Shown in pieces: positions 7,098 to 16,501 of a stretch of 64,000 nucleotides of DNA. This stretch comes from VXRJ01 sp964636705 (GTDB lineage: Bacteria; Acidobacteriota; Vicinamibacteria; Vicinamibacterales; UBA8438). Location of the stretch: NCBI GenBank assembly GCA_964636705.1, contig CAZWUJ010000003.1, positions 1-64,000 on the forward strand, read 5' to 3'. The notes below the pieces were generated by a model that did not search any database, was not told the origin of the DNA, and saw nothing but the letters and a program-made list of their open reading frames with translations. A program made the translations under genes and the position numbers. Numbering within the stretch: position 1 is the first letter of the stretch; every line of letters starts with the position of its first letter.

Positions 7098-8693
7098 TTG
7101 CGTGTATGGCCGGACGTGAAGCGAGCCTCGACTCTCCGGCAAGCAGCCTGCAAACCACCCTCGCCCGCTGGTCGAATCGGTTTGCTCGCGAGCCTGATTG
7201 TGGTTTCCCTGACATGGGCGCCGGTGGCGTTCGGGCAGGCGACGGCCAGCGGCATAGATATCGGGGCCGTAGTAGCGACGGTCCTGGCCGAGAGTCCCGA
7301 CATCGAACAGAGTCGCCTCGCCATCGAAGCAGGCGCCGCAGACAGGATGACGGCGGCCAGCCCTTTCGACTTCCGGATGCACGCGTCGGTGGTGGGTGGG
7401 AACGACAGCCGCGACGTGAGCGGAACCTTCGGACCGGCGGGCAGCCTGACAACGCTCACGTCGGGGACCAAGCTCTTCCGGTCGGGCATCGCCATCTCCA
7501 CGGACCTCTCGCTCGGGAGGTTCGGCGGTCTCGGCTCTCTGCCAGTCAACCAGGCGGAGTCATCGATTTCCATTCAAATCCCTTTGGCGGGCGGGCGTGA
7601 CGGTGGAGCCGCGGCGGGTGTCGAGCGCTCGACGGAGCAATCGTACCGGGCGGCCCTGCTGGACCGCGGTCACGTGTCGGCGGTGGCCGTGCTGCAGGCC
7701 GTTGCCAGGTACTGGCAGTACACGGCGGCGCAGCAGCGGCTTGAAATCCATCAGGCCTCGGCCGGACGCGCGGAGGTTCTGGTCGAAGTTACCGAGGCGC
7801 TGATTCGCGCGGACGAACGGCCCGCTTCCGACCTCGACGTAATGACCAGCAACCTGGCCAACAAGAGGACCGCCGTCTCGGCCTCCGAGCAGGCCGTGAT
7901 CGACGCACGGTACGCCTTGGGGCTTGCGATGGGTCTGCAGGCCAATCAGGTTCAGGAGCTCGGCCCACCGCTGACCTCTTTTCCCAGTCCTCCGAGAATC
8001 CTCGATCGTGAACCCGGCCCGCTTCCCTCAATGTTGGTACGCACGGCGATCGACGCACGGCGTGACCTGGCGGCGGCCAGAGCCCGACGCGACGGGGCGA
8101 GGCTGGCGTGGCAGGGAGCCTTGCGTGATCTTCGTCCCCGTTGGGACGTTGTCGCCACAGTCGGCCATACGAGTCTCTCTCAGGGGCGAGATCCAGGGAC
8201 CTCCGTTGCACCACTGACACGAGACGCCGGAGGCGTCACCAGTTTCGTGCAGATTCGCTATGAACCGGTCGCCACCAACAGCGCGGCGCGCGGCCTTGCG
8301 CTGCGAACGGAGGCGTCGTACCGATCGGCAACCATCGCCGCAGAAGACCTCACGCGCCGAATTGGCGCCGATGTCGAGGTGGCGGCGGCGGCGCTCGACA
8401 ACGCGGCAAGCGAGGTGGCGATCGCCGAGGAGGCAGTCCTGCTCTCCAGACGCTCCGTCGAGACCGAAGAAGCCAAGCTCCGCCTCGGTCTCGCTACGTT
8501 GTTCGACGCGATCCTGTCCGTTGATGCCCTCACCAACGCGCAGCTCCGTCTGACGGACGCGCAGTACCGGTACTCCGTCGCGCTCGCGCGCCTCCGGTTC
8601 GAGACGGGCACGCTCCTCCAACACGATGAAGACACCGTCTCTGCGGACACCCGTCGCATCATGACATTCGCACTGGAGGAGGGACTTCAATGA
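7098..8693 (+). CDS. TolC-like outer membrane efflux protein of the NHLM exporter
   Basis: Outer membrane channel that would complete a type I secretion path for the mature peptide. The 531-aa protein has a signal peptide (GLLASLIVVSLTWAP, then AFGQA) and two long alpha-helical halves rich in Ala, Glu and Arg (about 170-260 and 370-490) with the periodicity of TolC/OprM tunnel helices; TEEAKLRLGLATLFDAILS-like text near 455 resembles the second repeat. The annotated start is TTG at 7098; GTG at 7116 is an alternative and neither has a well-spaced ribosome site. The stop overlaps the next ATG by 4 nt, so translation of channel and adaptor is coupled. Confidence 0.85.
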   Translation: MRVWPDVKRASTLRQAACKPPSPAGRIGLLASLIVVSLTWAPVAFGQATASGIDIGAVVATVLAESPDIEQSRLAIEAGAADRMTAASPFDFRMHASVVGGNDSRDVSGTFGPAGSLTTLTSGTKLFRSGIAISTDLSLGRFGGLGSLPVNQAESSISIQIPLAGGRDGGAAAGVERSTEQSYRAALLDRGHVSAVAVLQAVARYWQYTAAQQRLEIHQASAGRAEVLVEVTEALIRADERPASDLDVMTSNLANKRTAVSASEQAVIDARYALGLAMGLQANQVQELGPPLTSFPSPPRILDREPGPLPSMLVRTAIDARRDLAAARARRDGARLAWQGALRDLRPRWDVVATVGHTSLSQGRDPGTSVAPLTRDAGGVTSFVQIRYEPVATNSAARGLALRTEASYRSATIAAEDLTRRIGADVEVAAAALDNAASEVAIAEEAVLLSRRSVETEEAKLRLGLATLFDAILSVDALTNAQLRLTDAQYRYSVALARLRFETGTLLQHDEDTVSADTRRIMTFALEEGLQ

Positions 8694-9952
8694 GCCGGGA
8701 CCGAGTGTTTCGAAAAGTGGCGCTGGACCGCCTCGCCTCTCCCGAGCAACTCGACAAGTTGCTGCAGGTGACGCGGCCACGCAGTTGGATTGCCCTGGCC
8801 GCGCTGGGGTGCCTGGTTGGATCCGCTGTTGTCTGGGGGTTTGAGGGCAGCATCCCTTCCAGGGTTGGCGGCCAGGGCATTTTGCTCAAGAGCGGCGGTG
8901 TTCTGGAAATCGCGGCAGGCGCGGGTGGCCGGATCACCGACATCGCGGTGAATGTCGGCGATGTGGTCGGCGAGGGGCAGGTCGTGGCCCGTATCGCCCA
9001 GCCGGACATCCTGAACCAAATCCGCCAGGTACGCCTTGCGCTCGACAACCTCCAGGTTACGCATCGGCTGACCGCTACTCACCGGCAGCAGGAGATCGAC
9101 CTGCAACTCGCCCAATTGCAACAACGACGCGACGGGCTCGAACAGTCGATCACTGCCGCGGCGGCGAACCTCGTCTGGCTGGGCGACAAGATGGCGGCGC
9201 AGGAAGAGCTTGTGGAACAAGGTCGATTGACACGTCAGGCTCTGATTGACACCCGCCGTCAACGTGACGCGACGGCGGAAGAAATGCGAGCCCGCCAGAA
9301 CCAGTTGGCGGAGCTGCGAATCCAGGAACTTGCAGCACGGGCCCAGAACGCAAGGACACTGCAAACGAGCGAATACGAAGTCGTCCGGGCGCGGACGGAA
9401 CTGACCCAACTCGAGCGCGAGTTGAAGGAAATGTCCGAGGTGCTCTCCACCTTCTCCGGCCGAGTCATCGAAGCAATGGCGGAGCAGGGTGATCTCGTAG
9501 CTCCCGGACAGCCCCTGCTCCGATTGGATCGCACCGGGCGAACTGTCACCGGACTCGAAGCGGTCGTCTACGTGCCGTCAGCACACGGCAAGCGAATCCG
9601 AACCGGCATGACCGTACGGATTGCCCCCGCATCCGTTGCGCCGGAGGAGTACGGCTACCTGCTCGGCACGGTCACCTACGTTTCTGACTTCCCGACGACA
9701 TCACGCGCGGTTCAACGGACGCTGCGCAATCCGGAACTGGTCGCCGCCCTGACCCAGGGGGACGCACCGTACGAAATCCGCGCGGACCTGCGTCTCGATC
9801 CGACTACCGTGAGCGGCTACCGCTGGTCGTCATCCGAAGGGCCACCGATCGACATCCTGACCGGCACGCTTTGCAGTGTGCTCATCACGGTGGAGCGACG
9901 GCGACCGATCGACCTCGTAGTTCCGCTGATCCGTGATCAATTCGGACTCTGA
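8690..9952 (+). CDS. NHLM bacteriocin secretion adaptor (HlyD/MFP family)
   Basis: Periplasmic adaptor linking the inner-membrane ABC exporter to the TolC-like channel. The N-terminal text VFRKVALDRLASPEQLDKLL is the hallmark of NHLM-type secretion proteins. One membrane helix follows (about 34-52), then a lipoyl/barrel-sandwich half (GGRITDIAVNVGDVVGEGQ), a long coiled-coil hairpin (about 105-245), and the second half-lipoyl motif (SGRVIEAMAEQGDLVAPGQ). At 420 aa it has the family's usual length. It overlaps the tolC-like gene by 4 nt and is followed 2 nt later by the peptidase-ABC gene. No residues look lost. Confidence 0.92.
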   Translation: MSRDRVFRKVALDRLASPEQLDKLLQVTRPRSWIALAALGCLVGSAVVWGFEGSIPSRVGGQGILLKSGGVLEIAAGAGGRITDIAVNVGDVVGEGQVVARIAQPDILNQIRQVRLALDNLQVTHRLTATHRQQEIDLQLAQLQQRRDGLEQSITAAAANLVWLGDKMAAQEELVEQGRLTRQALIDTRRQRDATAEEMRARQNQLAELRIQELAARAQNARTLQTSEYEVVRARTELTQLERELKEMSEVLSTFSGRVIEAMAEQGDLVAPGQPLLRLDRTGRTVTGLEAVVYVPSAHGKRIRTGMTVRIAPASVAPEEYGYLLGTVTYVSDFPTTSRAVQRTLRNPELVAALTQGDAPYEIRADLRLDPTTVSGYRWSSSEGPPIDILTGTLCSVLITVERRRPIDLVVPLIRDQFGL

Positions 9953-9954
9953 CT

Positions 9955-12246
9955 GTGGTTGCCATGTCCGGCTGGCTGCGCCAAGTGATCAGTTCGTTCC
10001 ATGCGGAACACGAGAAGCTGTTTCCACTCCAACTCTCCATCGGTCTTCCGAGGCGACGCCGTGTCCACGTGCCGACCGTGCTGCAGATGGAAGCGGTGGA
10101 ATGCGGAGCGGCGGCGCTGGCGATGGTGCTCGCGTGGTTCGGCCGTTTCGTGCCCCTCGAGGAGTTGCGCGTCGCCTGCGGCGTGTCGCGGGACGGTAGC
10201 AAGGCGGCCAACATGCTGAAGGGAGCGAAGCGATACGGACTCATTGCACGGGGCTTTCGCCGCGAGCCGAAGGACCTGCACCGATTGTCCGTCCCGATGA
10301 TCGTCCATTGGAACTTCAACCACTTCGTAGTCATCGAGGGATTTCGGCGGAACCGCGTGTTCCTGAAAGATCCTGCGGCAGGACCCCGCGTCGTTTCCGC
10401 GGAGGCGTTCGATCAGGCGTTCACCGGCGTCGCATTGACATTCGAGCGCGGTCCTGACTTCAAGCGTGGCGGCACACGACGCCGGCTCGTTGCGGCGCTC
10501 CGGCAGCGGCTTGCCGGAGCCTACGCCGCGCTGGGCTACGTCGCTGGGACCGGCCTGTTGCTGGTGATTCCCGGCCTGGTTGTTCCGACCTTCTCCAGGC
10601 TCTTCGTCGACGACGTTCTCGTCGGGCGCGCGGCGGAGCTTGCACGCCCCCTCTTCCTGGCGATGGGAGTCACGCTGGCGGCAACCGGCACGCTGACCTG
10701 GCTGCAGCAGCGCTATCTGCTCCGGCTGGAAACGAAGTTTGCAGTGACCACCTCGAGCCGCTTTCTCTGGCATGTGATGCATCTGCCAATGCAGTTCTTC
10801 TCACAACGCTATGCAGGCGATATCGGTTCTCGCGTAGCCATAAACGACCGAATCGCCTATCTGCTGTCCGGCGAGCTGGCTGCCGCTTTCATCAGTGCGT
10901 GCATGGCGGTCTTCTACGCCGCGCTGATGTGGCAGTACGACCGCACGCTCAGTCTCGTGGCGCTGGCGACGGCGGTCCTGAACGTCGTCGCGCTGAAGTA
11001 CTTCTCCGCGAAACGCGTCCACCTCAATCAGCAACTGCTCCACGAACAGGCGCGCATGCTGGGCACTGCCATGGGTGGATTGCAGAGCGTCGAGACGCTC
11101 AAGGCGATGGGCGCAGAGTCGGACCTTTTCACCAGATGGTCCGGCTATCAGGCCAAGGCCGTTGGCACCGAGCAACGGTTGAAGGTGCAGACCGAACTCT
11201 TGTCGACCGTACCTCGTGTCCTGACGCCTCTCAGCACGGCATGCATCCTGGGGATTGGTGGCCTGAGGGTCATGGACGGCGGGATCAGCATGGGAATGCT
11301 CATCGCCTTTCAGGCCCTGATGGCCGGTTTCATCACGCCGATCAATCGGATGGTGGATCTCGGCAGCACGCTGCAAGAGGTCAAGGGGGACATGGCGCGC
11401 CTGGACGATGTCCTGTCCGCCACCACCGACCGTTCCCCGACGGACAGTGATTCAGTGGCCGCGCCGGACGCCGGCGCCGACGCAGGCGGTGCGTTGCCGT
11501 GGGCAACACCTGATCGGCAGGTCAAGCTCTCCGGATACCTCGAGCTACGGGACATCAGTTTCGGCTATAGCCCGCTCGAGCCACCACTGGTTGATAGGTT
11601 CAGTCTGGTACTGAAGCCGGGTCAGCGGGTGGCCCTCGTCGGGGGCTCCGGCTGCGGAAAAACGACGATCGCGAGACTCGTTTGCGGCCTGTACGAGCCC
11701 TGGAACGGCGAAATTCTCTTCGACGACCGGCCACGACGGGCGATTCCGCGACGATTGATGACTACTTCGTTCTCCGTCGTGGATCAGGACGTGTTTCTCT
11801 TCGAAGGATCCATCCGCGACAACCTGACACTCTGGGACTCGACGGTGGCGGAAGCGGACATGGTGCGTGCGGCAGCGGACGCTTGCATGCACGAGGAGAT
11901 TTCCGCACGCCCGGCTCACTACCACAGCCCGGTAGAGGAGGGTGGCCGCAATTTCAGCGGGGGCCAGAGACAGCGACTGGAAATCGCCCGTGCGCTCGTC
12001 ACCAACCCGACCGTGCTGGTGTTGGACGAAGCAACCAGTGCGCTAGATCCGACCACCGAAGCCCGGATCGATGACAATCTCCGCCGTCGCGGCTGCACCT
12101 GCCTGATCGTCGCACACCGCCTGAGCACAATCCGCGACTGCGACGAGATCATCGTGCTTGATCGGGGTGCAATTGCCCAGCGCGGCACGCACGACGAGTT
12201 GATGGAAACGGACAGCTTCTACAGCCGGCTGATCGCGGCCGCCTGA
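9955..12246 (+). CDS. NHLM peptidase-containing ABC exporter (C39 domain)
   Basis: Inner-membrane exporter that cuts the leader after the double glycine and pumps out the core peptide. The 763-aa protein has an N-terminal C39 protease domain with C50 in MEAVECGAAAL, H123 in NFNHFVV and D139 in LKDPAAG. A six-helix ABC membrane domain spans about 165-470. The ATPase domain carries Walker A GGSGCGKTT (563-571), the signature FSGGQRQR (from 667), Walker B VLVLDEATSALD and the switch His in VAHRLST. All catalytic positions are intact. Start GTG 9955; ATG 9964 is an alternative. Its substrates are expected to be the two precursors at 5846-6588. Confidence 0.94.
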   Translation: MVAMSGWLRQVISSFHAEHEKLFPLQLSIGLPRRRRVHVPTVLQMEAVECGAAALAMVLAWFGRFVPLEELRVACGVSRDGSKAANMLKGAKRYGLIARGFRREPKDLHRLSVPMIVHWNFNHFVVIEGFRRNRVFLKDPAAGPRVVSAEAFDQAFTGVALTFERGPDFKRGGTRRRLVAALRQRLAGAYAALGYVAGTGLLLVIPGLVVPTFSRLFVDDVLVGRAAELARPLFLAMGVTLAATGTLTWLQQRYLLRLETKFAVTTSSRFLWHVMHLPMQFFSQRYAGDIGSRVAINDRIAYLLSGELAAAFISACMAVFYAALMWQYDRTLSLVALATAVLNVVALKYFSAKRVHLNQQLLHEQARMLGTAMGGLQSVETLKAMGAESDLFTRWSGYQAKAVGTEQRLKVQTELLSTVPRVLTPLSTACILGIGGLRVMDGGISMGMLIAFQALMAGFITPINRMVDLGSTLQEVKGDMARLDDVLSATTDRSPTDSDSVAAPDAGADAGGALPWATPDRQVKLSGYLELRDISFGYSPLEPPLVDRFSLVLKPGQRVALVGGSGCGKTTIARLVCGLYEPWNGEILFDDRPRRAIPRRLMTTSFSVVDQDVFLFEGSIRDNLTLWDSTVAEADMVRAAADACMHEEISARPAHYHSPVEEGGRNFSGGQRQRLEIARALVTNPTVLVLDEATSALDPTTEARIDDNLRRRGCTCLIVAHRLSTIRDCDEIIVLDRGAIAQRGTHDELMETDSFYSRLIAAA

Positions 12247-12272
12247 GAACCAGGCCGAAGCACAACCGCACG

Positions 12273-15239
12273 ATGACAACGAACGAGACCGCGCACCGAA
12301 AGACGTCTCTCTTCTCCGAGTCCGATGTCAGCTTCGAGGCCGGAGCAAACCGTCCGTTCATGCTTGACGACGGGTCGGTATGGCTCGTGCAGGAGGGAAG
12401 CGTTGACATCTTCTGTCTGCGCTTCGCCGCCGGGGGCAAGCTTTCCGGGCGAATGTTCGTCACGCGGATCGAACCGGGGAGTTGCCTTGTTGGCACGATC
12501 GCGGCCAGCGGAAACGATGGGGCGCCGCCCGGCGTGCTGCAGGCGGTGTCGCGACCCGGTACGACACTGTGCCATCTGGCGCCGGAAAAAGCACGGGAGC
12601 GGCTCGGCAAACGGCACACGCACGATACCGCGGCCCACCTGATTGACAACTGGGTCAGTACGGTTTGCGACGGACTGAACACCGGCCCGAAACCGCGGGA
12701 CTGCCGTTCGATCAGACAAACGTCCAGCGTCCAGATCGATCCGGGCGCAACGGTCTCGTCCGCCGCGGGCGTGTCCTGGATCGCACACCACGAGGGCAGA
12801 TCGCGTCTGCTGGGACGTCCCGAGATGCCCATGGAAGCGGCATTGACTCCGTGCACCGGACGGACTTGGTTCGAGACCGACGGTCGAGTGAACGTCGCGG
12901 CGCTCAGCACTCGGACCGTACTGGCAACTGGCGACATCTGGGCGGCCCTGACCACGTTCCAGTCGATCGTCATTCAGTACGCCTTGCTACGAATGGAAGA
13001 GGCCGCGAATATCGAGGCCGGCCGGCAGCAACAGCGCGACCTGAACCGTACCCAGTTGTTGACCGCTGCGTTCGCCGATCTGCTTGCCGCGTACGACGCA
13101 TCGACGGCGGGGTTGATTGGCCCGACGAGTGGCGCGTTCCGTTCGGGCGAACTACCGAACGACGCCGGCGACGCGTCGTTTGCCGACGCATGCACGCTTG
13201 TTGGCGAGGAACTTGGCCTCCAAATCGCGGTAGCGCCACGCTCCGAAACCGCACTGGCAAGCGACCCGGTGACGGCGACGGCCAGGGCTTCCGGTCTGCG
13301 TGTCCGACAAGTCCTGCTGGAAGAGGACTGGTGGCGGACTGACAGCGGACCGCTGCTCGCGCGGACCGAGGGCAATCCGGGCCAATGGGTCGCACTGTTG
13401 CCGGAGGCGCCCGGGCGCTACAGGCTGCATGGACCCTCCGCCACGGACGATCCGAAGCGCATGACGGGCGCCGTCGCCCAAACGCTGGCACCGGTTGCCT
13501 ACAGTTTCTATCGGCCCTTTCCGGCAACCGAGCTCTCGTTCCGTACGATTCTGCGTTTCGGCATTCGCGGATGCGGCCGGGACGTGGTGAGGGTGGTCCT
13601 GCTCGGTCTATGCGGCGGGCTGCTCGGACTGGTGACACCCATCGCCACAGGTGCCTTGTTCAACACGGTCATTCCGAGCGCGGAGCGGGATCAATTGTGG
13701 CAGGTGACCCTGATTCTTCTCACCTGCGCGATCGCCACGGGGATGTTCGAACTGGGCCGCCGGCTGGCCCTGGCGCGAGTAGACGGCCGACTCGGCGCCA
13801 CCGTGCAGGCGGCAGTTTGGGATCGACTGCTCGGGTTGCCGCTCGGCTTCTTTCGGCCGTTTTCGGCCGGCGATCTTGCCGTGCGCGCAATGGGTATCGA
13901 TACGATGCGGAAGACCCTTTCCGGCGCCACCGTAACCGCGGCGCTGGGCGGGATGTTCTCGCTCTCCAATATCGGACTGCTCTACTACTACGGGGGCAAC
14001 CTTGCCTGGTGGGCGGTGCTCCTGCTGGTTGCGGCCGTTGGCGCGACGCTGTCGGTTGGCTACGGGCAGCTTCGACTGCAACGCCGCATCGTCCCCCTCA
14101 CGACCAGGATCTCCGGCCTCGTCCTGCAGCTCCTGAACGGCATATCCAAGCTCCGAGTCGCCGCCGCCGAGGGCCATGCGTTCGCGCAATGGGCCAGGTT
14201 GTTCAGCGAACAGCGCCGCCTGCAGATCCGATCTCGCACCGTGAGCAACTCGCTCGCAGTCTTCAACACCGTATTTCCCATCCTGGGTGTTCTGGTCATC
14301 ATGGCCGCGGCAACAGCCGGCGGTACTGTCGCGGCGTCGATTCGGACAGGTGACTATCTTGCTTTTTCCGCCGCCTTCGGCGCCTGCCTGGCGGCGTCCG
14401 TATCCCTGAGCGCCGCGGCTGTTCAAGTGCTCGGTCTGGTGCCTGTCTATGAGGCGGCCAAGCCGATTCTTGAGGCAGTGCCCGAGACAACCGACGCGAA
14501 GAGCGATCCGGGGACGCTGAGTGGCCGGATAGAGGCACATCACCTTACCTTCAGCTACCGGCCGGACGTCCCCGCCACACTGCTCGATGTGTCGCTCGCG
14601 GCACGGCCAGGGGAGTTCGTCGCGATCGTCGGACCGTCCGGATCCGGCAAGTCGACCCTGCTCCGCCTGCTGCTCGGCTTCGAACAACCCGACACGGGAT
14701 CGGTCTTCTTCGACGGGCAGGATCTTGCGGGGCTCGACGTGCGAGCGGTCCGCTCGCAAATCGGCGTCGTCCTGCAGTCGGGGCGCATCATGGCGGGAGA
14801 TTTCTTCTCCAATATCGTCGGTCTAGGCGCCCACACTCTGGATGATGCGTGGGCCGCGGCCCGTCTGGCGGGGCTCGACGACGACATTCGCGCCATGCCG
14901 ATGGGAATGCACACGGTCGTCAGCGAAGGCGCCAGCACCTTGTCCGGCGGGCAGCGCCAGCGCCTGCTGATTGCCCGGGCGATCGTCAACCGGCCCCGCA
15001 TCCTCTTCTTTGACGAGGCGACCAGCGCCCTCGACAACCGGACTCAGGCAATCGTCAGCAACAGCCTTGCGCAGTTGAATGCAACGCGCATTGTCATCGC
15101 ACACCGCCTCAGCACCGTTCAGCACGCGGACCGGATTCTCGTCATGGAGCAAGGCCGGATCGTCCAGTCCGGGCGCCACGCCACGCTCATCAATCGCGAC
15201 GGACCTTTTGCCGAGTTGGCAAGACGACAGGTGACGTGA
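12273..15239 (+). CDS. NHLM system second ABC transporter (peptidase-less)
   Basis: A 988-aa ABC protein of the kind that partners the C39 exporter in NHLM loci. The N-terminal 420 residues lack the C39 protease and instead form a long cytoplasmic region; its start (FSESDVSFEAGANRPFMLDDGSVWLVQEGSVDIF) resembles a cyclic-nucleotide-binding-like sensor fold. A membrane domain lies at about 440-720. The ATPase carries Walker A GPSGSGKST near 787, LSGGQRQR near 890, Walker B ILFFDEATSALD and AHRLSTVQH. Both ABC proteins have intact ATP sites, so they may work as a heteromer or as separate exporters. It starts 26 nt after the previous gene. Confidence 0.92.
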   Translation: MTTNETAHRKTSLFSESDVSFEAGANRPFMLDDGSVWLVQEGSVDIFCLRFAAGGKLSGRMFVTRIEPGSCLVGTIAASGNDGAPPGVLQAVSRPGTTLCHLAPEKARERLGKRHTHDTAAHLIDNWVSTVCDGLNTGPKPRDCRSIRQTSSVQIDPGATVSSAAGVSWIAHHEGRSRLLGRPEMPMEAALTPCTGRTWFETDGRVNVAALSTRTVLATGDIWAALTTFQSIVIQYALLRMEEAANIEAGRQQQRDLNRTQLLTAAFADLLAAYDASTAGLIGPTSGAFRSGELPNDAGDASFADACTLVGEELGLQIAVAPRSETALASDPVTATARASGLRVRQVLLEEDWWRTDSGPLLARTEGNPGQWVALLPEAPGRYRLHGPSATDDPKRMTGAVAQTLAPVAYSFYRPFPATELSFRTILRFGIRGCGRDVVRVVLLGLCGGLLGLVTPIATGALFNTVIPSAERDQLWQVTLILLTCAIATGMFELGRRLALARVDGRLGATVQAAVWDRLLGLPLGFFRPFSAGDLAVRAMGIDTMRKTLSGATVTAALGGMFSLSNIGLLYYYGGNLAWWAVLLLVAAVGATLSVGYGQLRLQRRIVPLTTRISGLVLQLLNGISKLRVAAAEGHAFAQWARLFSEQRRLQIRSRTVSNSLAVFNTVFPILGVLVIMAAATAGGTVAASIRTGDYLAFSAAFGACLAASVSLSAAAVQVLGLVPVYEAAKPILEAVPETTDAKSDPGTLSGRIEAHHLTFSYRPDVPATLLDVSLAARPGEFVAIVGPSGSGKSTLLRLLLGFEQPDTGSVFFDGQDLAGLDVRAVRSQIGVVLQSGRIMAGDFFSNIVGLGAHTLDDAWAAARLAGLDDDIRAMPMGMHTVVSEGASTLSGGQRQRLLIARAIVNRPRILFFDEATSALDNRTQAIVSNSLAQLNATRIVIAHRLSTVQHADRILVMEQGRIVQSGRHATLINRDGPFAELARRQVT

Positions 15240-15300
15240 CTTGCGCGAAACACGGTGCTGCGTGCCGGGGCGCTGCCCGCACTCGCGCCGGAGGTAAGCA

Positions 15301-16500
15301 ATGGGACACTGGAAACTTGATCCCGCGCGTCTCGCGATGCTCCTGATCGCACTGCTCGGCGCAATGGCGGCCGGATGTCGGGAGCCGGAATTCGCCAGGG
15401 GAGAAGCGCAGGCGCTCGCGGACGGCCCGATCACGATCGCCGCGGTCTGGCCCTGGGAATCGAGAGTGGCGCTCCGGTTCGGGGAGGGTCTGCAGTTGGC
15501 GCTCGACGAAGTGAACGGCGCCGGAGGCCCGCTCGGCCGGCCACTCACGGTGCTGCGGGAAGACGACCACGAATCGGTGGATCGCGGGCGCCTCGTGGCG
15601 CAGCGCCTTGCGCAGAACGACAACGTCGTCGCTGTCATCGGTCACATGCAGTCGTATGTTTCCCTCCCGGCGGCGGCCATCTATGACCTTTCCGCTGTGG
15701 TGCACGTTGCGCCCACCGCAACCGACCCACGACTGACGCAGCAAGGTTACCGACGGTTCTTTCGGATCACCTTTACCGATAGAGAGACGGGCGCGCAGAT
15801 GGCTGACGTCGCGGCGGCCCGCGGCTACCGTCGCGTGGCCATCTACTACATTCGGAACGCCTACGGGCGAAATCTGGCAAACGCGTTCGAGGAGCGGGCA
15901 ATCGAGCGGGGACTCGGCGTTGCGGATCGTCAGTCGTACGATCCGGACACCAGCACCGGGAACCGCGCCCTGACGGACATCCTGGCTGCCTGGCGGGATC
16001 TGGCGCTGGACGCCATCTTCATCGCCGCCGAACCGCGCCGGGCAGCGACGATGATCCAGGCGGCGCGCACGCAGGGAATCACGGCCGCGATGCTGGGTGG
16101 CGATGCGCTCGGCACGAGCGGGTTCATCGAGCAGGGAGGTGACGCTGTGGAGGGAACGATTGTTGCCACAGCATTCCATCCGAACGATGAGCGCGAGGAC
16201 GCGCAGCGGTTTGCCGCAGCGTTTCGGCAACACTACGGCATCGAGCCGGATGCGTCCGCCGCCCTTGCATACGACGCGGTTCACCTGATTGCCCACGGCA
16301 TCGAGACGGCTGGATCGGTCCAACCGGATCGGGTGGCCGATGCACTGCGGGCAACACGCAATTGGCGCGGGGCCACCGGTCGCGTGTCATTCACCGAAAC
16401 CGGAGAGCTGGTGGATCGGTCGCTTGGCACGGTTACCGTGCGTGAAGGTGACTTCGACTGGCTGGGTGGCGCACTCGCCAGCCCCACGGAGAACGACTGA
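15301..16500 (+). CDS. Branched-chain-amino-acid-type solute-binding lipoprotein
   Basis: A 399-aa periplasmic binding protein of the Leu/Ile/Val (type I) class. The N-terminus has a hydrophobic helix ending AMAAGC, a lipobox with Cys near residue 24, so it is membrane-tethered. The fold follows with GPITIAAVWPW, GLQLALDEVNGAGG (typical ligand-domain start), VVAVIGHMQSYVSLPAAAIYD and YRRVAIYYIRNAYGRN. No permease or ATPase of a matching uptake system is nearby; it lies between the NHLM exporter and the HESVH gene in the same orientation. It may sense or capture a ligand linked to the peptide pathway, or may be an immunity or scavenging component. Function in this setting is unknown. Confidence 0.85.
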   Translation: MGHWKLDPARLAMLLIALLGAMAAGCREPEFARGEAQALADGPITIAAVWPWESRVALRFGEGLQLALDEVNGAGGPLGRPLTVLREDDHESVDRGRLVAQRLAQNDNVVAVIGHMQSYVSLPAAAIYDLSAVVHVAPTATDPRLTQQGYRRFFRITFTDRETGAQMADVAAARGYRRVAIYYIRNAYGRNLANAFEERAIERGLGVADRQSYDPDTSTGNRALTDILAAWRDLALDAIFIAAEPRRAATMIQAARTQGITAAMLGGDALGTSGFIEQGGDAVEGTIVATAFHPNDEREDAQRFAAAFRQHYGIEPDASAALAYDAVHLIAHGIETAGSVQPDRVADALRATRNWRGATGRVSFTETGELVDRSLGTVTVREGDFDWLGGALASPTEND

Positions 16501-16501
16501 A

